A stretch of 64,000 nucleotides of DNA, taken from NCBI GenBank assembly GCA_004524445.1, contig SDNP01000009.1:26069-90068 (forward strand), in the 5' to 3' direction. Below are positions 9,143 to 17,431 of the stretch, piece after piece (positions within the stretch are counted from its first letter, which is position 1; every line of letters begins with the position of its first letter). A program made the translations under genes and the position numbers. This DNA comes from Candidatus Thorarchaeota archaeon. GTDB taxonomy: Archaea > Asgardarchaeota > Thorarchaeia > Thorarchaeales > Thorarchaeaceae. The notes under the pieces were generated by a model, which saw nothing but the letters and a program-made list of their open reading frames with translations, did not search any database and was not told the DNA's origin.

Positions 9143-10128
9143 ACATTGTCATAATGGGTGCTGGAGCCATAGGAAGCCTATTTGGTGGTATGATGGAGAT
9201 GGCACAGCCTGGTGCTGTAACGCTGATTGCACGTCAGCCCCATGTTGAGGTAATCAAGAAGAACGGACTTCAGATAAAGGGTGTTGTGGGTGAAACTGTG
9301 TTGGATATCAACGCGGAAACAAGTGCCAATGGCATCGCGGAAGCTGACGTTGTTTTCATAACTACAAAAGCATATGATTCAGTTGCAGCTGCACGAAAAA
9401 TAAAGCACTTGATTGATAATGGAGCATATGTTGTAGTTGTTCAGAACGGTCTAGGTACTGAAAACCAGATTGCGAAGGTCCTTGGAAGTAGGAGAGTGCT
9501 CAGAGCAACCACATGTATGGGCGCTATCTTAGAGTCTCCGGGAGTCGTGAATGCGACTGGAGAAGGAATCACAGAAATTGGGTCACACTACCCTGAAAAC
9601 AGTGAACTGATTAAGATGACCGTTGAGCTCATCAATGACGCCAATATCAAAACACGGGGTAGTGAAAATATTGAGGGTGTAGTATGGACCAAGACTATTG
9701 TCAATTGTGGTATAAACCCAATTGGTGCAATCACTGATATGAAGAACGGTGAGGTCTACAGCAGTGCTGTACTGAGAGAACTCGTCATTAAACTAGTGGA
9801 AGAAACCGTTGAAGTTGTAAAGGCACTTGGAATAGAACTAACCACAACCGACCCCATTCGTTATACACTTGGTACAGCAAAAGCAACTGCCAATAATACG
9901 AACTCAATGCTTCAGGACATAAAGGCGCGCAAGAGAACCGAGATTGAAACGATTACTGGGGCAGTGGTTAAAATGGCGCATAAACTCGGTTTGGAAACTC
10001 CAACAAGTGAGGCCGTGTATGCGCTCGTCAAGGCCATTGAAGCGAAATACTTGGAGAACGAAGATGTTCCTGATGAAGATATTACAATGGCGACAGATGA
10101 ACTGATAAAGACACTGTCTACACATTAA
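9139..10128 (+). CDS. panE: 2-dehydropantoate 2-reductase (ketopantoate reductase)
   Basis: Reduces 2-dehydropantoate to pantoate with NAD(P)H, supplying the kinase encoded two genes upstream. The N-terminal Rossmann motif GAGAIGSLFGG (residues about 7-17) is clear, followed by TKAYDS and the VVQNGLGTENQIA motif of the family. The C-terminal helical domain has the catalytic Lys region (WTKTIVNCGINPIGAIT) and SMLQDIKARKRTEIETITG. The 329-residue length is slightly longer than bacterial PanE. ATG overlaps the preceding stop, with a GGAGG ribosome site, so it is the third gene of the operon. Its 3' end overlaps the convergent MBL gene by 11 bases. Confidence 0.94.
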   Translation: MNIVIMGAGAIGSLFGGMMEMAQPGAVTLIARQPHVEVIKKNGLQIKGVVGETVLDINAETSANGIAEADVVFITTKAYDSVAAARKIKHLIDNGAYVVVVQNGLGTENQIAKVLGSRRVLRATTCMGAILESPGVVNATGEGITEIGSHYPENSELIKMTVELINDANIKTRGSENIEGVVWTKTIVNCGINPIGAITDMKNGEVYSSAVLRELVIKLVEETVEVVKALGIELTTTDPIRYTLGTAKATANNTNSMLQDIKARKRTEIETITGAVVKMAHKLGLETPTSEAVYALVKAIEAKYLENEDVPDEDITMATDELIKTLSTH

Positions 10129-10798
10129 ACCAGGATTTTGCAGTCTTATAAGACGACATTGCTGACCTCTGAGCATTAGTAAGCATTGGACGCATATGGC
10201 CCGGTAATGCGGTACTGAATTCAATTTTTGTTAGGATTTCTAGGGATTCGACTAGTTGCTGTGGATTTCCAGTTGGAAAATCAACCCTACCAAAGCTCCC
10301 TCCTGCGAATAGCGTATCCCCCGTAAACATCACTCCTTCCTCCTTGAAATAGAAGCAGCAACTTCCCTCAGAGTGCCCCGGAGTATGTATGACTGTTGCC
10401 TGCAATTCACCCAGTTTCAATTCATCTCCATCTCTAAAGGGCCGGTCAATCTTCATCTTTGGAAGCTTAACACCAAAGGTGCTTGATAAGGTCAGTTGCA
10501 TGTCGCCCGCGTTTATGCGATTTGCCTCTCTTTCGTGGAGATGAAGCACAACATCGGTCCTGTCCATTATTGGTGCGACGCCTCCAATATGATCTATATG
10601 ACTGTGTGTAAGAGCAATATCTGTGATATCCTCAATCGAATAGTCCAATGATAGAAGTGCTTTCTCAAGATTTTGCAGATGTGCCCCTGTTCCGGAATCG
10701 ATTAGAACCAGTCTATCTCCCGACTCAATTAAACCAATATTTGAGTCGAAGGTACTACTGACTTGGAGATGAATTCCTTCTGTTATCTGTTGAAACAT
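10118..10798 (-). CDS. MBL-fold metallohydrolase (glyoxalase II-like)
   Basis: A 226-residue metallo-beta-lactamase-fold protein. The metal-binding signature HSHIDHIGG (residues about 64-72) is followed by a distal His in TPGHSEGSCCFY, an Asp in MFTGDTLFAGG and a C-terminal ALPGHMRP His, so all usual dinuclear metal ligands are present. Such proteins hydrolyse thioesters or related bonds; the substrate is not determinable. The start has a GAGGTGA site located at the end of the upstream aminotransferase gene, four bases away, indicating an operon with it. Confidence 0.9.
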   Translation of the reverse strand: MFQQITEGIHLQVSSTFDSNIGLIESGDRLVLIDSGTGAHLQNLEKALLSLDYSIEDITDIALTHSHIDHIGGVAPIMDRTDVVLHLHEREANRINAGDMQLTLSSTFGVKLPKMKIDRPFRDGDELKLGELQATVIHTPGHSEGSCCFYFKEEGVMFTGDTLFAGGSFGRVDFPTGNPQQLVESLEILTKIEFSTALPGHMRPMLTNAQRSAMSSYKTAKSWFNV

Positions 10799-10802
10799 TA
10801 AG

Positions 10803-11927
10803 TCACCTCATTTGCTCCATCAGGAGGTCAATATCATCTTTTGTGTTGTAAAAATGCGGGGATACCCGCAATCTTCCATTGCGAACAGAGCAGTGGATAT
10901 TTTCCTTCAGCAAAGAATTATGAAGCATTTCAACATGGGATGGCTTGCAGGATACAATAGGTGAACGGTTTCTTTCTTCAAACCTGTAGTATTCTATGTC
11001 GGATTCATCCAAACATGTTCTAAGATAATCCGACACCTCAAGAGCTGCTTCTTCCCGTTTCCTGGAAGGAATATCTAGCAGCAAATCGAGGGATTTCAGG
11101 AATCCAACATACGCCATCATGGCTGGTGACCCTACCTCGAAGCGTCTGGCATCATCAAGAGGCTTTCTCATAGCATAACCAAAATCCTCCATATTCTTTA
11201 CTCCCCACCATCCAAGATACGCAGGAGTCACTATATCAAGGAGCTCCTTTCTAAGAAAGAGAAATCCAGCTCCGATCGGTCCAATCAACCATTTGGCTGC
11301 TTGAGCTGTTGCGAAATCCACTCCCATTTCTTGAAGGTCTATGTCTTTCCATCCTGCAGCTTGAATTATGTCAACAGCAATGAAGCCGCCCATTTCATGC
11401 ACAGCATCAGCCAGCATTTCTATATTGGGAACATATCCTGAGGAAAATTGAACCAAACTAATTGCCACAACACTTGTATTCTCATCAATAGCATTCAAGA
11501 AATCATCATCAGAAACTGCTCCCTGTTGTGACCTAACTACTTTGAGTTCTATATTGTTTCTTTTTGCAATGTACTGCCAGGGAATATAGTTTGCCGGAAA
11601 TTCAAGGTCACAAATTACGATATTAGAATCTTTGGGGTAATCCAATCCATTTGCAAAGGTATTCAGGCCGGTTGAAGTATTGGGCACGAATCCATACTCT
11701 TCACGAGTTCCGCCTAGTAACTTGGCCAAGTTACTTCTTATTATGTCAAATGTGGCAAGGGTCTTCTCAAAATCCCCTTTAGCCGCTACTCTACTTTGAA
11801 GATATTCTCCTACTGCCTTAACGGTTCTTTGGGGCATGATGCCTGTGGAGGCATTATTGAGATAGACCATTGTATTCAGAGTCGGGAACTCAGTCTTGCG
11901 GAGCTTCTCAACAAACGATGATGTCAT
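10803..11927 (-). CDS. Class V aminotransferase (cysteine desulfurase / lyase-like, PLP)
   Basis: A PLP-dependent fold-type I enzyme of the class V (NifS/SufS/isopenicillin N epimerase-like) family, 374 residues. Visible landmarks are the N-terminal YLNNASTGIMPQRTV, a VPNTSTGLNTFANGL segment, the PLP-binding Asp in FIAVDIIQAAG, and the Schiff-base Lys in ATAQAAKWLIGPIGAGFL. There is no obvious C-terminal loop Cys of a true cysteine desulfurase, so it may act on another amino acid. It is co-transcribed with the MBL hydrolase. Substrate is unknown. Confidence 0.85.
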   Translation of the reverse strand: MTSSFVEKLRKTEFPTLNTMVYLNNASTGIMPQRTVKAVGEYLQSRVAAKGDFEKTLATFDIIRSNLAKLLGGTREEYGFVPNTSTGLNTFANGLDYPKDSNIVICDLEFPANYIPWQYIAKRNNIELKVVRSQQGAVSDDDFLNAIDENTSVVAISLVQFSSGYVPNIEMLADAVHEMGGFIAVDIIQAAGWKDIDLQEMGVDFATAQAAKWLIGPIGAGFLFLRKELLDIVTPAYLGWWGVKNMEDFGYAMRKPLDDARRFEVGSPAMMAYVGFLKSLDLLLDIPSRKREEAALEVSDYLRTCLDESDIEYYRFEERNRSPIVSCKPSHVEMLHNSLLKENIHCSVRNGRLRVSPHFYNTKDDIDLLMEQMR

Positions 11928-12025
11928 GATATGGCGAACTCAATAAATTGGCTGATAAAGCTCACTGATTACATTCACCTAAAGTTTAAGTCTATCCTAG
12001 CATTTTTGTGTGACTGGAGAGAGGT

Positions 12026-12916
12026 TTGTCCCTATTCCGTAGAATCATTGCCCGACTAAAAGGGAAGAAGGAGGAAAAGGAAGAAAAATCAGAGGACACC
12101 ACGACCTCAGAAACTACGCAGCGAAGAGATATGGACAAACCAAAAAAAGTCGAAAAACCAACCCCAGAATCCAAGGAAGTCCCTGCTAAGGCAGAGCCTC
12201 CGAAAAGGAAAGTGTATGAGGATTCAACTCCTCCCGATGGTAGCATTCTTGCATCATCAGCAAGCTTTAGGGTCAATACTGAAGAAACAAAGAACCTGGC
12301 TGAAGAAGCAAAAATAGGGGAACATTCTACAGCTGAGATGGTTCCAGGATATGCTTTGAAGCGAGATGATCAGGGCAGAATCCACATCAAGATTGTGTTC
12401 TATGGTCCATCTTTATCAGGAAAGACTACAGCCCTTAGATGGTTGTTTTCTCACGTTAGATCTCTATCCAAAGGTAAGCTTGTCGAAATTGCAGACGATT
12501 TGGGACGAACCACTTTCTTTGACTTTGTACCTGTTACAGCTAGCGAGAAAATAGTATTTGATGTCTTCACCGTAGCAGGTCAGAGGAGGCACGCGCGTCA
12601 GAGAATCAATGTCCTTCGCGATGCTGATGGCATAATATTCATGGCTGACTCTCGACCCGAGATGACAAATGAGAATCTGGCGTCTTTGGAAGAGCTAAAG
12701 ATTGCACTGGGGACTGATAGGATAGCTAACATGCCCATTGTTGTTTCATTGAATAAACGTGACCTTCCAAATGCTTTGCCGGTTGACTATATGGTCGATC
12801 TGTTGGATGTTGATGGATACCCTGTCTTTCCCACAATAGCCACCGAAGGCAAGAACCTTCTGAGAATGTTTCAACGCATTCTTAGAGACTCTCTAATCTT
12901 TCGCGTAGGGCTCTAA
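12026..12916 (+). CDS. MglA-like Ras-superfamily GTPase with charged N-terminal extension
   Basis: The GTPase domain starts near residue 114 and shows a P-loop GPSLSGKTT, a switch I region with RTTFFDFVPV, a G3-like TVAGQRRHARQR in place of DxxGQ, and G4 NKRDLP. The FFDF and GQ pattern resembles bacterial and archaeal MglA-type GTPases, which bind Roadblock proteins. The first about 100 residues are Lys/Glu-rich and probably disordered. I chose TTG 12026 because GGAGAG sits six bases upstream. It is divergent from the aminotransferase operon and its stop overlaps the convergent creatininase gene end by four bases. There is no lipidation signal. Confidence 0.85.
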   Translation: MSLFRRIIARLKGKKEEKEEKSEDTTTSETTQRRDMDKPKKVEKPTPESKEVPAKAEPPKRKVYEDSTPPDGSILASSASFRVNTEETKNLAEEAKIGEHSTAEMVPGYALKRDDQGRIHIKIVFYGPSLSGKTTALRWLFSHVRSLSKGKLVEIADDLGRTTFFDFVPVTASEKIVFDVFTVAGQRRHARQRINVLRDADGIIFMADSRPEMTNENLASLEELKIALGTDRIANMPIVVSLNKRDLPNALPVDYMVDLLDVDGYPVFPTIATEGKNLLRMFQRILRDSLIFRVGL

Positions 12917-13656
12917 TCTTGGCTTCTTTCGTTGAGAGGCAATTTTCCCATCTCAAGTTCTTCAATGAGTGTAATGATTTCTTGCTTTGCTTGTTCCATT
13001 ATGGCTTTTCCCTTCTCTGCTGTTGCTTTCGTCGGATCGCCATACGTCGCTTTAGGATAAAGCTCTTCTCTATACCAGGCTGATACAACTCGATATCTGG
13101 TTGCAACTCTAGCCGGGTTTGCGGATTGCATGTCAACCAAGTCGGGCCTAACAAACAGCATTTCAGAGGTTTCGTCCTCTCCTGCATGTCCCATCGGGGT
13201 TTCCACCAGCTCATTTCTTACATCCTTGGCAAGATCCCGCCACCAATTTATTATTATTACTACGCGTTCGCCCTTTTTGGTAGCAAGTCTAGCAGCACTC
13301 TCTAGATGCGGAGTATTCCCGCCATGCCCATTTAGTGCAACTATATACTTGAATCCATGAATGAAGACGCCCTTCATGATATCAGTGTAGAAATCAATGA
13401 GTGTTTTTGGCTGAACGGAAATGGTGCCTTGAAACTGATTGAAAATCCAACTGTCTCCAAATGGAATAGTTGGAAGTACTACCGCTTCTGTATTCTCAGC
13501 TATGTGCTTGGCGAGATGCTCTGGGAGTATGGTATCTGTCCCAAGTGGCAAATGCCTACCATGCGCTTCAAGTGAACCTGTTACAAATACAGCGATATTG
13601 GTATTCTTGCACTCAGACAGGAACTGCCCATGGGTAAATTCGTTCCAAAATGGCAT
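12913..13656 (-). CDS. Creatininase-family amidohydrolase
   Basis: This family hydrolyses cyclic or linear amides with two divalent metals; members include creatinine amidohydrolase, FAPy deformylase and MftE-like peptidases. The protein shows the N-terminal VTGSLEAHGRHLPLGTD motif with metal ligands Glu, His and Asp, ALNGHGGN in the middle, and GHAGEDETSEML with the further Glu/His ligands. I place the start at the Met that begins MPFWNEF, which fits family length. In-frame starts up to 13689 exist and cannot be excluded. In archaea a FAPy deformylase role in riboflavin/F420 synthesis is possible but not shown here. Confidence 0.88.
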   Translation of the reverse strand: MPFWNEFTHGQFLSECKNTNIAVFVTGSLEAHGRHLPLGTDTILPEHLAKHIAENTEAVVLPTIPFGDSWIFNQFQGTISVQPKTLIDFYTDIMKGVFIHGFKYIVALNGHGGNTPHLESAARLATKKGERVVIIINWWRDLAKDVRNELVETPMGHAGEDETSEMLFVRPDLVDMQSANPARVATRYRVVSAWYREELYPKATYGDPTKATAEKGKAIMEQAKQEIITLIEELEMGKLPLNERSQD

Positions 13657-13803
13657 TGTTACTCGAATTACATTGCACATCAACTCCAATATTAATCATC
13701 TGCTCAGTATCTGAATGCGAATCTGTATAACCACCGAAAAGGATTAAAGAACACCATAGTAGGGCGGTGCTTAGTATTGGCTACACGGCCTTGCTTTGAT
13801 GAT

Positions 13804-13913
13804 AGCCCCGTGGTGTAGCGGTCCATCATGAGGGGTTCTGGTATCATTGAGCTCTTTTAGCTCTCAGATAGGAACTCCCCTTGACCCAGGTTCAAATCCT
13901 GGCGGGGCTACCA
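13804..13913 (+). tRNA. tRNA-Gln(CUG) with a 34-nt intron
   Basis: The acceptor strands AGCCCCG (13804-13810) and CGGGGCT (13903-13909) pair perfectly. The T arm CCAGG-TTCAAAT-CCTGG and an encoded 3' CCA are present. The D arm (GTGTAGCGGTCCATCAT) is characteristic of archaeal tRNA-Gln. The anticodon stem AGGGG/CCCCT is split by extra sequence. With the usual position 37/38 junction, the anticodon is CUG (13838-13840) and the intron is 13842-13875. The intron folds (TATC/GATA, GAGCT/AGCTC) near the junctions, as expected for a bulge-helix-bulge cut by the archaeal splicing endonuclease. The exact intron borders are inferred. Confidence 0.9.
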
Positions 13914-14040
13914 CTTTCCCCATGTCTGCACTCAGAAAAGATGCCCTCCGCGCGTCTGTCGTCTCTTTTCTTTTTTCGAATAATTTAACCTTTTTAGCGC
14001 AATACTATACATTTAAAGGGATTGATGACCATTAATTAAA

Positions 14041-14127
14041 GACGACAGTAGACCCGTAATTCAACGGTTTTCTGTTGCTTTGACTGGCGTCCCTCCCGGC
14101 GGCTATCAATGAATACGGGTCCTGTCG
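14041..14127 (+). ncRNA. Candidate small structured RNA
   Basis: Between the tRNA and a methyltransferase gene lies a long hairpin. CGACAG (14043-14048) pairs with CTGTCG (14122-14127), GACCCGTA (14051-14058) with TACGGGTC (14114-14121), and TTC with GAA after one bulged base. These give about 17 pairs closing a 48-nt loop that may hold a CAAC/GTTG sub-stem. A TATA-like ACTATACATTTAAA at 14004-14017 is 25-35 bases upstream, as for an independent archaeal transcript. It is not a tRNA (no T arm) and I see no ACA or C/D boxes. Direction is inferred from the promoter. The class is unknown. Confidence 0.4.
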
Positions 14128-14196
14128 AATTCCTATTCTCAGCAGGACAACCTTCATATCAATGTAGAGCCTCAATTACTATGGAAAGTATGCATC

Positions 14197-14976
14197 ATGG
14201 AAACAGTCGAGCTCGGCTGGGATAAATTTTGGGCCGAACTATTTCGAGTGAAGCATCGTCGTTCGATTCCAGGGATTGAGCATTATGATGAGATGGTTGT
14301 GGATTTTTGTTTAGAAACCCTGAATCTCAAAGAAGGGGACGCGATTCTTGATATTGCATGTGGCGCAGGGGATCATAGTGTTCTTTTCGCAAAGAATGGT
14401 CTTGAAGTAACTGGATTTGACCTGTCACAAACGCTTATCGATGCGGCCACACAGCATGCCCAAGAAGCGAACGTTGATATCAATTTCTATCGTGGAGATA
14501 TGAGAGAGATTAACTTCGTCCAACGGTTTAAAGGTGCTGTTCTACTCAGCCATAGCTTCGGTTTCTTTAACCATGAGGAAAATAAGTTGGTGCTTGAGGG
14601 TAGCTACAACGCTTTGATTGAGGGTGGTAGACTGCTCCTTGATTTGATGAACCCTTACAATCTTCCTAAATTCCAAAAGTCTTGGACTGAGCTTGACGGC
14701 GGCTACCTTCTCAGCGAGCCACATTTTCTTGATGCTCCTGCTGGGGTTCTACGTGGCAGACCTGCTACCTACATTGATGCAGAAGCCTCGAGAATTGTCT
14801 TAGCCAATCAAGACGCACTCGCAAACAACAATATTCGCATGTACACCGCCCTTGAAATTTGTGCCCTTATATCAGAGGTTGGCTTTGAGAAGACTGAACT
14901 CTTTGGGCAGAATAAGCTTCCTCGCTGTCAGTACACTGCGGGATCTGATAGGATGGTTGTCGTTGCCACAAAGTAG
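14197..14976 (+). CDS. Class I SAM-dependent methyltransferase
   Basis: The 259-residue protein has the class I methyltransferase fold: motif I DIACGAGDHSVLFAK (residues about 50-64), the acidic residue ending motif II in VTGFDLS, a FYRGDMRE motif, and the motif IV-like VLLSHSFGFFNHEEN. Substrate specificity is not readable; related proteins methylate small molecules. It stands alone on the plus strand downstream of the candidate RNA. ATG 14197 gives the first plausible Met before the conserved region. Confidence 0.88.
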   Translation: METVELGWDKFWAELFRVKHRRSIPGIEHYDEMVVDFCLETLNLKEGDAILDIACGAGDHSVLFAKNGLEVTGFDLSQTLIDAATQHAQEANVDINFYRGDMREINFVQRFKGAVLLSHSFGFFNHEENKLVLEGSYNALIEGGRLLLDLMNPYNLPKFQKSWTELDGGYLLSEPHFLDAPAGVLRGRPATYIDAEASRIVLANQDALANNNIRMYTALEICALISEVGFEKTELFGQNKLPRCQYTAGSDRMVVVATK

Positions 14977-15122
14977 CTCCTCTGACGGAAATCTTTTAAG
15001 AACCTGTTAGACTCGTCGCGCATGCCACCGAACTACTTTCGGTGACCCCGCCGAGTTCTCTCGCGCTAACTCTGGCAGTCCGGGTCAGATTATGGTTATT
15101 ACTCAAAACGAGTGTGAAAAAG

Positions 15123-17336
15123 ATGGTTAAGATTAAGGAGCCTGATGCAATTAAGAGGCTCATCAAGTCAGATAATTACGAACAGAAGCGCATTATTAGC
15201 ATATCTGCGCATATCGATCACGGTAAGACGACAACCACCGACTATTTGATGCGTCGTGCTGGTCTTATGAGTGATGCCGCAGCCGGTCAGGCACTGATGA
15301 CTGACAGCGATGAAGAAGAACAGGAAAGAGGAATCACAATCTTCACCTCCGTTGTCCTCCTGAACTTCGAAATTGACGGCGAAGAGTATCTAGTACAGTT
15401 ATCCGATACCCCCGGTCACTTGTCATTTACCGGCGAGGTTTCACGCGCTCTAAGAGCTAGTGATGGTGTAGTTATTCTAGTAGACGCACTCGAAGGTGTA
15501 ATGACTCAAACTGAAACAAATATCAGATTAGCAGTTGGCGGAGAGGCATGCAAGCCAGTACTATTCGTGAATAAGGTTGACAGACTGATTAACGAGCTGA
15601 AGCTGCCTCCCGAAAAGGTATACGAGAGAATTGACATCATTATTGCAAAAGTGAATGAACTCATCAAAAAAGTTGCGCCAGACGATTTCACGAAGAACTG
15701 GCGAGTCAGCTTCGAACAGGGCAGCGTTGCTATTGGCAGTGCAAAGACTGGATGGGCATTCACCATGGAGACTTTGAAGAAGAATAACATCAAGCCCACA
15801 GTAGTCTTTGAGAAATATAATGAAGGCGATGAGCGGTGGCTTCGAGAGAACCTTCCCCTTGATGATGCTATACTGGAGATGATTGTCAAACATCTTCCAA
15901 ATCCGAAGGAAGCTCAGATCTACAAAATACCACGAATCTGGAAAGGAGACCCTGAGAGTCCAGAAGGAAAAGCATTGCTCAAATGCGATCCTGATGGTCC
16001 ACTCCTCGGAATGATTACCAAAATCTTTGTTGATCCCAAGAGCAAGAGGCCCACTCTAATTGGACGAGTATTTTCAGGCACTCTGCACTCTGGTGAAGAA
16101 ATCAGACTTGTGAATATGAAGCAAACCGCTAGAGTTCGAAGGTTAGGGGTACAAGAAATCACTGACATCCTTCCCATGGAAGAGATACCTGCGGGAAACC
16201 TATTCTCAATATTTGGCTTCATGTGTCCTTCTGGAGAAACTTTTGTGGCTGAAGGTTCCGATATGAAAGGCTTTGAGGCAATAGAATATGTGAGTGAACC
16301 AGTTGTGAGCCGAAGCATAAAGCCTGTCGACCCTCAAGACATTGCCAAACTGGGTGAAGTTGTTCGGAAATGGATTATGGCAGATCCGACAGCCAGATTC
16401 TTCCATGACAAGGAGTCTGGAGAATACCGCTTAGATGGAATCGACCCTCTTCAGATAGAGATTCTTACAAAGCGTATCAATGAGCAAGTGGAAATCAGTG
16501 TATCTGAGCCAATCATTGTCTATCGAGAAAAAATGACTGAGACCGGAGATGAATTCCATACCAAATCACCAAACGGTCACAATAGAATCAAGATGTTTCT
16601 CGAACCTTTGGACGAGAAGACCGTGGAACTGATCAAGAAAAAGAAAGTAACCATAGAGATGCCCGAGCGTGAACGTGCGCAGCTTCTCAGAGATGAAGCA
16701 GGATGGGATGCCAAAGAGGCTCGTAAAATCCTTGATATCTACGAGAATTGCATGTTAGTGGACCAGATGAGTGGTGTACAGCGATTTGACAGGATCGAGC
16801 CTTACGTCAAGAGCACATTCAAGGAATTTGTGGAATCGGGCCCACTGGCTCATGAACCTGTAATGGGCGTGAAGGCAACAATTACAGACGCAACAATTCA
16901 TACAGACCCTGCTCATACGGGCTACAATGAGGTTGCCACAATGACCAGTGCTGCTTTAAACCTGAGCTTTCTAACTGGGCGTCCTGGTCTATATGAGCCT
17001 ATCCTCAATGTGGATATCAAGACTCCAACGGACACTCAGGGTGGAGTTATCAAGGTTCTGACTTCCCACCGTGGACAGATTGTCACGATAGAAGGTGAAG
17101 AAGAGGCGGTTGCGGTCAAGGGCACACTACCCACTGCAGAAACAATAGGCATTGCTGATGAATTCAGAAGTGCAACGGCTGGTAGAAGCTTCTTTGGTTA
17201 CGAATTTAGAGGCTTTGAGGCACTGCCCTCCAATCTTCAAGAAGAGATTATCCTTGAGATACGTGAGCGGAAGGGAATGCCCAGCGAACTACCTACTCTG
17301 GGTTCATGGAGCCGTTGGGTATACAGGCGTACATAG
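15123..17336 (+). CDS. Elongation factor 2 paralogue (EF-2-like translocase GTPase), diphthamide loop altered
   Basis: A 737-residue EF-2/EF-G family GTPase with G1 HIDHGKTTT, the effector QERGITIFTS, G3 SDTPGHLSF, G4 FVNKVDR, and the downstream domains II-V in usual order. The length is normal for archaeal EF-2. I chose ATG 15123 because the conserved sequence starts there; the in-frame stretch from 15042 has no family similarity. The canonical domain IV tip around the diphthamide His, normally DAIHRGGGQ, reads DPAHTGYNEV. His598 remains, but the Arg-Gly-Gly-Gly-Gln context is gone. The G3 DVDF-type residues are also altered. This fits the EF-2 paralogues described in Asgard archaea lacking diphthamide synthesis. 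A canonical EF-2 would then be elsewhere. Confidence 0.88.
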   Translation: MVKIKEPDAIKRLIKSDNYEQKRIISISAHIDHGKTTTTDYLMRRAGLMSDAAAGQALMTDSDEEEQERGITIFTSVVLLNFEIDGEEYLVQLSDTPGHLSFTGEVSRALRASDGVVILVDALEGVMTQTETNIRLAVGGEACKPVLFVNKVDRLINELKLPPEKVYERIDIIIAKVNELIKKVAPDDFTKNWRVSFEQGSVAIGSAKTGWAFTMETLKKNNIKPTVVFEKYNEGDERWLRENLPLDDAILEMIVKHLPNPKEAQIYKIPRIWKGDPESPEGKALLKCDPDGPLLGMITKIFVDPKSKRPTLIGRVFSGTLHSGEEIRLVNMKQTARVRRLGVQEITDILPMEEIPAGNLFSIFGFMCPSGETFVAEGSDMKGFEAIEYVSEPVVSRSIKPVDPQDIAKLGEVVRKWIMADPTARFFHDKESGEYRLDGIDPLQIEILTKRINEQVEISVSEPIIVYREKMTETGDEFHTKSPNGHNRIKMFLEPLDEKTVELIKKKKVTIEMPERERAQLLRDEAGWDAKEARKILDIYENCMLVDQMSGVQRFDRIEPYVKSTFKEFVESGPLAHEPVMGVKATITDATIHTDPAHTGYNEVATMTSAALNLSFLTGRPGLYEPILNVDIKTPTDTQGGVIKVLTSHRGQIVTIEGEEEAVAVKGTLPTAETIGIADEFRSATAGRSFFGYEFRGFEALPSNLQEEIILEIRERKGMPSELPTLGSWSRWVYRRT

Positions 17337-17348
17337 ATTTTTGTTTGA

Positions 17349-17389
17349 GTGGCATCCCCTAAAGGATGTCACCTTTCCTCTCTTTTTGG
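17349..17389 (+). terminator. Hairpin plus pyrimidine tract after the EF-2 paralogue
   Basis: GTGGCATCC (17349-17357) pairs with GGATGTCAC (17364-17372; one G-U) around a six-base loop, followed by a pyrimidine run ending in TTTTT (17373-17387). It lies 13 bases after the stop, which fits termination of the EF-2-like mRNA. Confidence 0.65.
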
Positions 17390-17431
17390 ATAGATATAAG
17401 TTATTAGAGCTCTATTGCCCAACTGATTGTC

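Noticed and set aside
13847..14035. Open frame across tRNA-Gln and its 3' flank
   Set aside because: It overlaps a convincing tRNA, has no ribosome site and reads as low-complexity hydrophobic and basic residues.
14019..14075. Possible C/D box sRNA (GATTGATGACC as box C near 14019)
   Set aside because: No box D (CTGA) at suitable distance, and the stretch lies in the promoter-like region; the hairpin explanation is better.
15042..15122. Upstream in-frame start for the EF-2 paralogue
   Set aside because: The added 27 residues have no EF-2 similarity, and ATG 15123 begins the conserved MVKIKEPDAIK sequence.
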